A stretch of DNA of 64,000 nucleotides from Streptomyces sp. ISL-11. Lineage in GTDB: Bacteria > Actinomycetota > Actinomycetes > Streptomycetales > Streptomycetaceae. Below, piece after piece: positions 33,926-43,151 of this stretch. A model generated the notes under the pieces. It searched no databases. It was given only the letters and a program-made list of their open reading frames with translations, and was not told the DNA's origin. The stretch spans positions 25,286-89,285 of the forward strand of contig NZ_JAGGOL010000047.1 in NCBI RefSeq assembly GCF_018614525.1. The letters run 5' to 3'. Positions within the stretch are counted from its first letter, which is position 1. The number at the start of each line of letters is the position of its first letter. The translations under genes and the position numbers were made by a program.

Positions 33926-36900
33926 TCACGGCGCCGGCTGTGCGTCGGCCGGCTGCGGCCCGTCGGGCGAGTGGATGCCCAGACGTCCGTGGATCAGCCG
34001 GGCGAAGTGATTCAGGCTGCCGCTGGCGCCGATGAGTTCGCTGGGGGGAATGTGGATGTCGAAGTATTCGCGGACATGGAGGATGAACTCGGCTCCCATG
34101 AGGGAGTCCAGGCCGAACTCCTCCACACGCCGCTCCCGGTCCAGTTCGGCCGCTTCTGTGTGCAGCACGGTGGCGAGGTGGCGGGCCAGGACGTCGGCGA
34201 TGGTGCGTACGGCCTCCTCAGGAGTCAGCGACGCCAGGGAACGCAGCAGTTCCTCGCGGCTGTCGTCCATGTCCGCGACGTCGGTGGGGACGAGCCCGGA
34301 GTAGCGAGGGGTCGCGAGGGCCGGCAGGAGGCGGCGGGCACGGGCCCAGCGGTAGCGGCCGATGCCCGCGACGTCGGTGTCCGAGGTGAGGAGGCCGTCG
34401 GCGGCGGTGAACGCCTCGGCCGGGGCGAGCGGGTCGAAGCCGAGGCCGGTCATGGTGGCCCCCAGGTCGTTGCGGGCGACGTATCCGGTTTCGGCGATCG
34501 GGCCCCAGGCGATCGCCGTGGCGGTACGCCCTGCGTGACGGCGGGCCCGTGCCAGGGCTTCCAGGTAGGCGTTGCCGGCCACGTACGGTGCCTGTGCGAG
34601 GTTGCCGGTGGCCGCGGTGACCGACGAGTACAGGAGGAAGAGGTCGAGGTCACGGTCGGCGGTGAGCCGGTCGAGGACGGTGGCGCCGGCGGCCTTGGGG
34701 GCGAGGACGGCGGCGAATCGGTCGTCGGTGAGGTCGGCCAGCGGCGCGTCGTCCAGGTGCATGGCGCAGTGAACCACTCCGCGCAGCCGGTGTCCGGTGG
34801 CGTCGACAGCGGCGATCACGCGGCGTACGGCCGCTTCGTCGGTGACGTCGGCGGCGTAGGCCGTGGCCTGTACTCCGCGGCGGGTGAGTCGCTCACGTAC
34901 GGCGGCTCCTTCGGGGGCCTCGCTGCCGCGGCGGCTGAGCAGGGCCAGGTGGCGGGCGCCGCGGTCCGCGAGCCAGTCGGCGGTGGCTGCCCCGAAGCCG
35001 CCCAGTCCACCTGTGATCAGGTAGGTGCCTTCCGCGTCGAGCACCGGTACGCCGAGGGCCGGCTCGACGGGCACCGGCTCGTCCAGCTGGTCGAGGGACA
35101 CGACGACCTTGCCCGTGTGACGCGAATGCTGGAGCAGCCGGAAGGCCTCCTCGACATGAGCGGCCGGATAGACGATGTGCGGCAACGGACGGTACTGGCC
35201 GTCGGCCACCCGCTCCGCGATCTCCTGCGACAGACGGGGGCCTCGGACCGAGTCGAGCACGACGTTGTCGAGGTTGAACCCCAGGAAGGTGAGGCTGCGC
35301 TGGAAGGGGCGCAGCAGCAGGGGGTTGTTGAGGAAGATGTCCCGCTTGCCGAGTTCGATGAAGCGGCCGTTGGGGCGCAGGAGGTCGAGGCTCTGGCCGA
35401 TGGCCTCGCCGCGGAGGGAGTTGACGACGATGTCGACGCCCTTGCCCTCGGTCAGCTCGCGAACGCGTGGGGCGAAGTCGAGGGTGCGGGAGTTCAGGAC
35501 GTGCTCGGCGCCCAGGGTGAGCAGCAGGTCGCGTTTGGCCTCGGTGCCCGCTGTGGCGATGACGCGCAGGCCCAGGTGCCGGGCGCACTGGACGACGGCG
35601 AGGCCGACGGCTCCGGCGCCCCCGTGCACCAGCACGGTCTCGCCGGGGAACGGCCGGGCTTCCTGGACAAGGGTGTGATGAGCGGTCAGGAAGGCCACCG
35701 GGAAGGTCGCCGCCTCCGCACAGGTCATGCCGTCGGGGACGGGGCAGGCGGCGTAGGCGAGCATGAGGGCATGGGAGGCGAGCGCCGCGGCCATCAGCCC
35801 GGCCACCCGGTCGCCGACCGCGAAGCCCGTGACCCCGGGGCCGACGGCGCTGACGATGCCCGCCCCGTCCGTGCCCAGCCCACGGCTGAGCGGTGTGCCC
35901 TCGACGGACTCGGGTGGCAGCAGTCCGTTGGCGCGCATGGGATCGCGATAGTTCAGCGCGACCGCTCGCAGCTCGACCAGGAGCTCGCCGGGGCCGGGAC
36001 GGAGCGGCTCGGTCTCCCGCCAAACGAGCCGCCGGGAGAAGCCGGGCGACCTGACGTCGAGGGCGAAGGACGAACGGGAGGGCACGGGAGTGGACTCCTC
36101 GGCCAGGTGCTGGGTCTGGCGCGGGACGAACCGGCCGGCCTTGGTGAGCACGACCTCGTCCTCGTCGGTGGCCACCAGCAGTTCGCGGGCCAGGTGGCGG
36201 GCGTCGGTCACCGGATCACCGGTGCGCTCCAGGGAGATCCGTCGCATGTGCAGCTCGGGTTGTTCGTTGGCCAGGGTGCGGGCGGCGCCCCAGACCGCCG
36301 CGTCGGCGGGGTGGGTGGGGCGCTCGGGTGCCGGGAAGAGGCCGCTGGGGCGGGTGACCAGCCACAGCCGGGGGCCGCTGTCCTGCGACCGCTCGGCGTG
36401 GGTGGCGGCCAGGGCCCGGAGGACGGCGGCGGTGCGTGTCGTCCGGGAGACCACTGCTGCCGGATCGTCCGGACTGTCGGGCTCACCCAGCAGCAGGACG
36501 ACCGCGGTGGCCCCGTCGGGCAACGCGGTGGCCCACGCGGCGGGGTCGTCGGTGGCGGCCATCGTGGAGGCGCCGCCCAGCAGGCCGGAGAGCGCATGCG
36601 CGGTCGGGGTCTCGCCCGGGGTCTCCGTGGCGATGACCCAGGCGGCGTCCGGGGCCGGTACGGGTGGGTCGGGTTCGGGCGACGCGTCGTCCGGGAGACG
36701 GTCCGCGGCGGTCAGAAGGACGCAGTGGTCGTCCGTGTCCGTCTGTACGGTGCCGCTGAATCCGCATTCCTGCAGGAGCGGCGCCCACCGGTCCCGGGGC
36801 AGCAGCACGGTGTCCGGGCGCCGGGCATGGTCGCGGCGCTGCCAGAACGCCTCCGTGCCACCGTGAAGGAGCCCCAGCCGCCGCGCGTGGTGCGATTCGA

Positions 36901-39900
36901 CGGCGAGCAGGTGGCCTCCCGGGGCGAGCAGGGTGTGGACGCGGCGCAGGGCCTCGGCCAGGTCGGCGGCACTGTGCAGGGCGTCGTCGGCGACGATCAG
37001 ATCGAACGTACCCCGGAGGAAGCCCTGGTCGACGGGATCGGTGTCCAGGTCGAGGGCGCGGTGCTCGACGAAGTCGTAGGCGGCAAGGCGTGGTCCGCCC
37101 CCGGTGGTGGTGGTCTCCTCGGTGTCGGTGCGGGTGTAGCGGGTACGGTCCGCCGGCAGGAGCGGGAGCAGGGCCACGGTCAGGGCCTGGGTCCTCGCGC
37201 CGAGTTGCAGCACCCGCAGGGGGCGGTCCCCGGGCCAGTGGCGGACGAGCTCGCCGACCAGGGTCTGCGCGACGCGGTGGGCGAAGCGACGCGCCGGCGC
37301 GGCTTCGTAGAGCTGCTCGGCGGAGGTGTCTCCCGCCTCGAGGGGTTCCGGCGCGTGCGCGGCGTCGCGCAGCAGGGCCGGCAGGCGCCGTAGATGGGTG
37401 TTGAGGAGTGTCGTCTCGGCGACGAACGCCGGATGGTCTTCCACGAGGCTCCTCAGCAGCTCCTCGTGGCGTGGTCCGCCGCCGGTCAGCTGCCATCGGT
37501 CCGCACCGGCCGGGCGGGCCAGCCCGTGGCGGGCCACCAGCGGGAGCATGAGCCGCACCAGCCTTCGGTGCCGGGGCTGGAGTCCGCCGACCATCAGGTC
37601 GGGCAGGCCGAAGGAGGCGCTCGGGTCGGCGAGGAGGCCGGCCAGGGACCGGGCCCAGCAGTGAGCGGCCGCCTCGTCGAGGGCTGCGGTGAAGCGGTCG
37701 TATCCGGTCTCCTCCAGCGCGTCGCGCAGCCGGCTGATCCGCTCGTGGACGGCACCGAGCAGCTCGGCGGGCGGGGGTAGCGGCGAGGGCGCGGCCGCCA
37801 GGGCCGGGTCCGGGGCGGCGCGCAGGACCGTGTGCTGAACGGTGAGTGGAGTGTGGTTGGTGTTGTAGCGCCGGGTCCGGATGCCGTCGATCTCCACGGT
37901 GACGGTGCCGTCCTCGTCGGCATAGGTGACGTCCCAGCACAGCTCGGTCTCGGTGCGGCTGCGCTGGCGCAGGTGCATGATGCCGGTGGCCGAGGGGCTG
38001 CTCCATACCTTCACCGAGTCGAACACGGACGGCAGGTAGGCCTGGCCGGCGCGAATGTAGTGCTCCACCAGCGCGACGGTGGCCTGGAAGGGGCCGTCCA
38101 GCAGGACGGGGTGGACCGTGTACTGCTCGGCCGGGTTCTCATGCCGGTAGAAGGCGAACAATTCACCGTCCCCGACACGCAAATCGCGCACCAGCTGGAA
38201 GGTGGGGCCGACGCGGAGGCCGAGGCTGTGGCACATCTCGTAGAAGTCGGAACGGCTGATCGTGCGGGGGCACCGCGCCCGGACCGCTTCGGCGTCGATC
38301 GGTGCGGAGGCCGTCCCGAGCAGGGTGCGGACCTGCGCGCGCACGATCGGCTGGCACGGGGTCCCACGGCCTTCGCTGCTGCCGATGGTCAGCGTGCCGT
38401 CCTCCCGCGTGACGGCCGTCTGCAGGCGGAGGGTACCGGGATCGGGCCAGCCGATCGGCAGCGGACGGGAGATGCCCAGATACCGCACCTCCACCGGACG
38501 GTTCAGCGCCAGCCGCCCGGCGGACACGGCCATCTCGACGTACGCGGCGGCGGGCATCAGCACCGAACCGCCGAGCTTGTGATCGCCCAGCCAGGGCACC
38601 AGCTGGGGTTCGACGGCGCCCTCCCACAGCGCGTGGGGGCCCGGGAGCCGTTCGCCCAGCAGGGGGTGTTCGAGGTGACCGGTGCCGCTGGTGCGCAGGT
38701 GGAGGTCCTGCGGAGTGCCGATCCAGTGCCGCTCATGCTGCCAGGGGTAGGCGGGGAGGTCGGCCACCCGGCCCGGGGAGGGGAAGTGCGACCGCCAGTC
38801 GACGCGGGAGCCGGCCGCCAGCAGGGCGGCGACGGCGGCGGCCGTCTCCCGGGGGCCCTCGCCGTCACGGTGGAGCGTGGGGACGTAGGTGGCGCCGGTG
38901 CGCCGCAGATAGGGGCGCAGCACCGGATGCGGGCCGATCTCGACGACGATGTCGGCGTGGTCGGCGAGGAGGCGGGCGACGGCGTCGCGGAAGCGGACCG
39001 GTTCACGGATGTTGCGCCACCAGTAGTCGGCGGTCAGTTCCTCGCCGGCCAGCTCGGCGCCGGTGACGGTGGAGAGGAAGGGGATGCGTGTGGCGGTGGG
39101 TTCGAGTCGGGACAGCGCGTTGTTCAGCGGGTGCTTGAGGGGGTCCATGGCGCGGCTGTGGAAGGCGTAGTCGAGACCGAGGTCGCGGAAGAAGACGTCC
39201 CGGGCCGTCAACCGGGCGCCCAGCGCTTCCAGCGCCTCCGCATCGCCGGCGACCGTGACGCTCCGGTCGCCGTTGATGCCGGCGATCTCCAGGGCGTCGC
39301 CGTAGGCCGCCAGTTCCTCCCGGGCCTCCTGCTCGGACAGCTCGACGGCGGCCATCCGGCCGGTGCCCGCGGTGGTGCCCTGGGTGCGGCTGCGTTCGGC
39401 GATCACCTTGGCGGCCTGTTCGAGGGTCAGCGCCCCGGCGGCATGGGCCGCGGCCACTTCGCCGACGCTGTGCCCGATGACGGCCGCCGGATGCAGCCCG
39501 TTGGCCGCGAGCAGGGCGACCAGGCCCACCTGGACGGCGAAGAGGGCGGGTTGGGCGGCCTCGGTGTGCTGCCAGTGGGCCGGCTGCGGGTGGGCCAGCT
39601 CCTTGGCCACCGACCAGCCCAGGTGCGGCATCAGTGCGGCATCGGCCTGCTGGACGGCGTCGCGGAAGGCCGGTTCACCGGCCATGAGGTCGGCGGCCAT
39701 GGCCGGCCACTGGGAGCCGTTGCCCGAGAAGACGTACGCCACCGTGTCCCGCTCGGCCTTGCGGACCATGGCGCCGTGGGAGGGTGCTTCCGCGAGGACC
39801 CTTTCGAGCCGGTCGGCTGCTTCATCGGGGCCGTCGGCCAGGACGGCCGCGCGGTGCGTATGGGCACTGCGGCGCCGGGTGCTGGTGTGGGCCAGGTCGT

Positions 39901-41332
39901 AGAACTCCTCGGGCGCCGCCTCCCGCAGTTGTTCCACGACGCGCGCGGCCAGCTCCCGCAGCGCCTTCGCCGAGCGGGCGGAGACGACCACGGGGAGTGT
40001 GCCGCCGCCGCGGTCCTCCCGGGATGCCGGTGCCGGCGCCGGTGGACGGGTGAGGACGACGTGGCCGTTGGCACCGCCGAACCCGAAGGAGTTCACCCCC
40101 ACCGCCGCCCTGGCCCGGTGCGGGAGCTCGATGGGTTCGACCGTGGGGGCCAGGCCGAGGCCGGCGAAGTCGATGTCCGGGTTGAGCGTCCGGGCGTGCA
40201 GCGTGGCCGGGGCCCTGCCGTGCCGCAGCACCAGCACCGCCTTGAACAGGCCGGCCATCCCCGAGGCCGGTTCCAGGTGCCCCAGGTTGGACTTCACGGA
40301 ACCGATCGGAAGGGGCCCCACCGTCCGGTGCCGGCCCAGTGCTCGTCCGATGGCGCGTGCTTCGGCCGGATCCCCCACGGCGGTTCCGGTGCCGTGTGCC
40401 TCGAAGTACACCAGGTCGTCGGGGCCCACCCCGGCCCGTTCGTAGACGGCACGCAGCAGCGTCTCCTGGGCCTGGGCGTTGGGCACGGACATGCCGTGCG
40501 TACGGCCGTCGCAGTTGCTGCCGGTGCCGGGGATCAGCGCGTGGATCCGGTCTCCGTCGGCCAGCGCGTCGGTCAGCCGCTTGAGGACGATCACGCCTCC
40601 GCCCTCCGCGCGGACGAAACCGTCGGCATCGGCGGAGAAGGCCGCGCACCGCCCGCGCGGCGAGAGGAGGGCCGCTTGCGAGAAGCCGGAGAACGAATAG
40701 GGGTTGTCCAGCACGTTGATGCCGCCGACCAGGGCGGTGCGGCCCTCGCCCTGCAGCAGTGCACGGCAGGCCCGGTCGAGGGCGACCAGTGTGGAGGAGC
40801 AGGCGGTGTCGATCGCCATGCTCGGTCCGCGCAGGTCGAAGCAGTACGACATCCGGTTCGCCGCGATGGACAGGCTGGAGCCGCTCATCGTGTAGGGGTT
40901 GGCGTACTCCTCCACCGTGCCCTGGACCGTCCCGTAGAACGGGTCGGAGATGCCGACGAAGACACAGGTGTCCGACCCGGCCAGTGACTCGGCGGGGATC
41001 CCGGCGTCGTCCAGCGCCTCCGCGGACATCTCCAGCAGGAGCCGCTGTTGGGGGTCCATGGCTGCGGCCTCCTTCGGGGCGATTCCGAAGTAGGCCGCGT
41101 CGAAGCCCGTCACGTCGTCGAGGAAGCCGCCGGCCGCCGTGTAGCTCCGGCAGGGCCGCAGGGCGCCGACGTCCACGAACCGGGTCTTGTCGATTCGGTC
41201 CGCCGGCATCTCGCCGACTGCGTCCCTGCCTTCGCACAAGGCCGCCCACAGCTCGTCGAGGTCGCGGATTCCCCCGGGGAGCCGGCAGGCCGCGCCCACC
41301 ACAGCCACCGCGTGGTCGTCATGTTGTTTCAT
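33926..41332 (-). CDS. Single-module highly reducing type I polyketide synthase 2
   Basis: A 2,468-residue paralogue of PKS1, collinear over its full length. KS: Cys178 in DTACSS, plus EAHGTGT and NLGHL. AT: GHSVGE with YAFHS, predicting malonyl-CoA. DH: HKLGGSVLMP and LLDGPFQ. The methyltransferase-like region is even more degenerate in the SAM loop (LQLGARTQA). A structural KR-like region precedes the ER (HGGAGAVG). KR: GGLGGFG, QAPYVAGN, LDD. ACP: Ser in GLDSL about 65 residues from the end. All active-site residues except those of the methyltransferase look intact. There is no thioesterase. ATG 41332 follows GGGGGGCTGAGG. It is flanked by relics of oleC (33888) and oleA (41488). Confidence 0.92.
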   Translation of the reverse strand: MKQHDDHAVAVVGAACRLPGGIRDLDELWAALCEGRDAVGEMPADRIDKTRFVDVGALRPCRSYTAAGGFLDDVTGFDAAYFGIAPKEAAAMDPQQRLLLEMSAEALDDAGIPAESLAGSDTCVFVGISDPFYGTVQGTVEEYANPYTMSGSSLSIAANRMSYCFDLRGPSMAIDTACSSTLVALDRACRALLQGEGRTALVGGINVLDNPYSFSGFSQAALLSPRGRCAAFSADADGFVRAEGGGVIVLKRLTDALADGDRIHALIPGTGSNCDGRTHGMSVPNAQAQETLLRAVYERAGVGPDDLVYFEAHGTGTAVGDPAEARAIGRALGRHRTVGPLPIGSVKSNLGHLEPASGMAGLFKAVLVLRHGRAPATLHARTLNPDIDFAGLGLAPTVEPIELPHRARAAVGVNSFGFGGANGHVVLTRPPAPAPASREDRGGGTLPVVVSARSAKALRELAARVVEQLREAAPEEFYDLAHTSTRRRSAHTHRAAVLADGPDEAADRLERVLAEAPSHGAMVRKAERDTVAYVFSGNGSQWPAMAADLMAGEPAFRDAVQQADAALMPHLGWSVAKELAHPQPAHWQHTEAAQPALFAVQVGLVALLAANGLHPAAVIGHSVGEVAAAHAAGALTLEQAAKVIAERSRTQGTTAGTGRMAAVELSEQEAREELAAYGDALEIAGINGDRSVTVAGDAEALEALGARLTARDVFFRDLGLDYAFHSRAMDPLKHPLNNALSRLEPTATRIPFLSTVTGAELAGEELTADYWWRNIREPVRFRDAVARLLADHADIVVEIGPHPVLRPYLRRTGATYVPTLHRDGEGPRETAAAVAALLAAGSRVDWRSHFPSPGRVADLPAYPWQHERHWIGTPQDLHLRTSGTGHLEHPLLGERLPGPHALWEGAVEPQLVPWLGDHKLGGSVLMPAAAYVEMAVSAGRLALNRPVEVRYLGISRPLPIGWPDPGTLRLQTAVTREDGTLTIGSSEGRGTPCQPIVRAQVRTLLGTASAPIDAEAVRARCPRTISRSDFYEMCHSLGLRVGPTFQLVRDLRVGDGELFAFYRHENPAEQYTVHPVLLDGPFQATVALVEHYIRAGQAYLPSVFDSVKVWSSPSATGIMHLRQRSRTETELCWDVTYADEDGTVTVEIDGIRTRRYNTNHTPLTVQHTVLRAAPDPALAAAPSPLPPPAELLGAVHERISRLRDALEETGYDRFTAALDEAAAHCWARSLAGLLADPSASFGLPDLMVGGLQPRHRRLVRLMLPLVARHGLARPAGADRWQLTGGGPRHEELLRSLVEDHPAFVAETTLLNTHLRRLPALLRDAAHAPEPLEAGDTSAEQLYEAAPARRFAHRVAQTLVGELVRHWPGDRPLRVLQLGARTQALTVALLPLLPADRTRYTRTDTEETTTTGGGPRLAAYDFVEHRALDLDTDPVDQGFLRGTFDLIVADDALHSAADLAEALRRVHTLLAPGGHLLAVESHHARRLGLLHGGTEAFWQRRDHARRPDTVLLPRDRWAPLLQECGFSGTVQTDTDDHCVLLTAADRLPDDASPEPDPPVPAPDAAWVIATETPGETPTAHALSGLLGGASTMAATDDPAAWATALPDGATAVVLLLGEPDSPDDPAAVVSRTTRTAAVLRALAATHAERSQDSGPRLWLVTRPSGLFPAPERPTHPADAAVWGAARTLANEQPELHMRRISLERTGDPVTDARHLARELLVATDEDEVVLTKAGRFVPRQTQHLAEESTPVPSRSSFALDVRSPGFSRRLVWRETEPLRPGPGELLVELRAVALNYRDPMRANGLLPPESVEGTPLSRGLGTDGAGIVSAVGPGVTGFAVGDRVAGLMAAALASHALMLAYAACPVPDGMTCAEAATFPVAFLTAHHTLVQEARPFPGETVLVHGGAGAVGLAVVQCARHLGLRVIATAGTEAKRDLLLTLGAEHVLNSRTLDFAPRVRELTEGKGVDIVVNSLRGEAIGQSLDLLRPNGRFIELGKRDIFLNNPLLLRPFQRSLTFLGFNLDNVVLDSVRGPRLSQEIAERVADGQYRPLPHIVYPAAHVEEAFRLLQHSRHTGKVVVSLDQLDEPVPVEPALGVPVLDAEGTYLITGGLGGFGAATADWLADRGARHLALLSRRGSEAPEGAAVRERLTRRGVQATAYAADVTDEAAVRRVIAAVDATGHRLRGVVHCAMHLDDAPLADLTDDRFAAVLAPKAAGATVLDRLTADRDLDLFLLYSSVTAATGNLAQAPYVAGNAYLEALARARRHAGRTATAIAWGPIAETGYVARNDLGATMTGLGFDPLAPAEAFTAADGLLTSDTDVAGIGRYRWARARRLLPALATPRYSGLVPTDVADMDDSREELLRSLASLTPEEAVRTIADVLARHLATVLHTEAAELDRERRVEEFGLDSLMGAEFILHVREYFDIHIPPSELIGASGSLNHFARLIHGRLGIHSPDGPQPADAQPAP

Positions 41333-41487
41333 CCTCAGCCCCCCGTCGGATGCTTGCCCATGGCCGGTCCGCGTACCTGACTCATATGCCTGCCCGGCTG
41401 CGGAACGGCTCAGTGAAAAACAACCCGTTCGAGGTAACTCGCCTTGCAGTGACGCAAGTTCAGCCGAAGAACGACTACCGTGAGCTG

Positions 41488-41610
41488 GTGTCGTCTCCTC
41501 GCCGAGCTCGACTGGTGTCGACCGCCGTGCACCTGCCCCCTCGCTACCGGACGATGGAACAGGTCAGGGCAGGCATCGCCAGGGCCAAGAGTCCAGGCCA
41601 AGATCATTGA
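41488..41610 (+). pseudogene. oleA: 5' fragment of a second oleA
   Basis: The translation PRRARLVSTAVHLPPRYRTM followed by EQVRAGIARAKSP matches residues 12-43 of OleA with only a few changes. It then runs into GQDH and a stop. It sits divergently from PKS2, exactly as intact oleA sits beside PKS1. Everything after codon ~38 is lost. Confidence 0.88.
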
Positions 41611-42468
41611 CGTGAAGCGCCGTCAAAGCTTGTGAACCTTCATCGCTCCGTGATCGCTATCCACTGTTCGAACTCTTCGAACTCATTGACAAACGCTGGG
41701 CCCTCCGAGGCATTGCCAAGGCTCACCACGCCGGCCCGCTTGCCGTACGTGCCGGTTGTTACCCCGTGGCATTCCGAGTCGCTGGATCATTCCCAGGTGT
41801 CGAGAGCCTCGCTGCGGCGCGTCCACTTCACGGTCGACGGAGCCCCGGTCTCCTCGGCTGCGAGGAAGACGGCACAGCCTTCGACGCTTTGTCCCTCGGA
41901 GGCTTCCTTGTACGCGGTGTGACTCGCACCCTGACACCGGTCAAAGCGGCGAGTGACCAGCGGGTTGGACGGATCCCCTGTGGGGTCGAAGGATGTGAGG
42001 ACCATCAGCTCCGTCAGCCGCTTGCCGCCCTTGGGCTGGGGGAGCCTACCCCTCTACCGGATACGGCCACGGCCAGGACCACCGACTCCGAGCCGAGGCG
42101 ACGCGGGCTACACCCTGCGGTGCTCTGCCGGGGAGGTCTCTCAGCTGTGGTCGCGGAGCGGGGGCCAGCGTCTCTCACCCCCTCCTTGGTGAAGGCGCCA
42201 TCCTCGTGGCCCAATCCCAGCGCACACGACTGCCGGCACCAGGGACGGCTGCTCCTCGTGATCAACTCCTGTGAAATTCCGACATAGAGCCTCACGTCTG
42301 TTGTCGGCAACCAGCCCGGGTGGGAGACTCCTGGCACCTGACCGGAGAATTCCGCCGACGTCTCCAGCAGGCAGCCGCAACACTTGCGATGCTCGGACCC
42401 CTTCCTCTGCACCTACCGGGTGCCGTTCGGGCTCTCCACCAGTTTCCAGTCAGAAACCGGAGAAGCTC
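41611..42468. other. Gene-poor stretch with degenerate frames
   Basis: This 858-nt stretch lies between the oleA relic and the lectin gene. Base composition is less G+C-rich than the neighbours and the open frames lack the third-position G/C pattern of real Streptomyces genes. Only the short minus-strand frame at 41787-42005 looks like protein. The last ~60 nt should hold the lectin promoter. It may be decayed DNA at the distal edge of the cluster. Confidence 0.4.
41787..42005 (-). CDS. Small uncertain protein, possibly a remnant
   Basis: A 72-residue frame starting with ATG. The stretch RRFDRCQGASHTAYKEASEG and the ending STVKWTRRSEALDTWE have a natural residue mix with two Cys, unlike the noise frames around it. 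A stop lies about 50 nt upstream in the same frame, so it could be the 3' remnant of a longer secreted protein. I recognise no family. Confidence 0.3.
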   Translation of the reverse strand: MVLTSFDPTGDPSNPLVTRRFDRCQGASHTAYKEASEGQSVEGCAVFLAAEETGAPSTVKWTRRSEALDTWE

Positions 42469-42981
42469 ATGTCCATACGACGTAGATTGTTCGCGTTCGT
42501 CACCGCGGTGTTGGCGATGCCGGCCCTCTCCGTAGCCGCCGGTGCACCTGCGCAGGCCGCAGGTTTCAGCCCGATCAACGTCTGGAATTCGAGCCACTGT
42601 CTCGACAACGCCACCGAAAATGCAACGAAGCTCCAGATGTGGTCGTGCGGCAGTGGCTCCGAGCAGAAGTGGCTCGACGGGTTCAACACCCAGACTCGCC
42701 TGTTCACCTTCACCAATGCACGCACCGGACGATGCATCACCGCACCGGCTTCGGGATCGGGGACGGTCACGATGGCGTTCTGCGACGCAGCCGCGACCAC
42801 CCAGCAGTGGCGCGTCTTCTTCGCGGACAACCCCAACGGGCCGCCCTCGGGCTGGTACGACGTTTGGCAGAACGCGTCGAGCGGGCTATGCCTGTCGACG
42901 CCCAGCGTGCGAAACGGCACCCTCGTGCAAACGACGCCGTGCGATCCGTCTGATCAATACGACCGGTGGCACAAGCAGTAA
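42469..42981 (+). CDS. Secreted ricin-type beta-trefoil lectin-like protein
   Basis: A 170-residue exported protein. The signal peptide RLFAFVTAVLAMPALSVAAG is followed by an AQA-type cleavage site near residue 31. The mature part is one ricin-type trefoil with three repeats, each with a Cys pair and a Trp near its end: CLDNATENATKLQMWSCGSG, CITAPASGSGTVTMAFCDAA and CLSTPSVRNGTLVQTTPCDP. No catalytic domain is attached, so it is a stand-alone carbohydrate-binding protein or a lectin-fold adaptor. GGAG precedes the ATG by 5-8 nt. An IS relic begins 10 nt after the stop. Confidence 0.83.
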   Translation: MSIRRRLFAFVTAVLAMPALSVAAGAPAQAAGFSPINVWNSSHCLDNATENATKLQMWSCGSGSEQKWLDGFNTQTRLFTFTNARTGRCITAPASGSGTVTMAFCDAAATTQQWRVFFADNPNGPPSGWYDVWQNASSGLCLSTPSVRNGTLVQTTPCDPSDQYDRWHKQ

Positions 42982-42990
42982 GACCGTGTC

Positions 42991-43083
42991 CTACGGGGTG
43001 ATGCGGACGAGGCGCTTGTAGCAGCACATGGCTACGGCGAGACCGAGGAAAGCCAGGTAGTTGCGGGGAAGTCGCTCGTGTCG
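42991..43083 (-). pseudogene. C-terminal fragment of an IS transposase
   Basis: Minus-strand translation is RHERLPRNYLAFLGLAVAMC followed by CYKRLVRITP and a stop. This is the well-known C-terminus of a common Streptomyces IS5-type transposase. The rest of the gene is absent. The fragment marks past IS activity at the right side of the ole/PKS region. Confidence 0.75.
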
Positions 43084-43151
43084 GGGGCTCAGCGCCCGGC
43101 CCGGCGGCAGCGGACCGTTTCGCGGGCGGTACGACGGGTTACCCGGCGGCC

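Noticed and set aside
24690..37393. Very long plus-strand open frames opposite the PKS genes (24690-29033, 33917-37393, and 37832-40987)
   Set aside because: They are antisense shadows of G+C-rich codons. The translations are low-complexity Gly/Arg/Gln/Val text with no domain, while the minus strand carries clear PKS domains.
22305..41332. Two PKS genes as consecutive modules of one collinear assembly line
   Set aside because: Each has its own full reducing set, they are paralogous along their whole length, no docking helices are seen at the ends, and neither has a loading module or TE. It cannot be fully excluded.
42014..42412. 132-codon minus-strand frame before the lectin gene
   Set aside because: Irregular codon pattern, Cys/Arg/Ser-rich noise sequence and no ribosome site; treated as non-coding.
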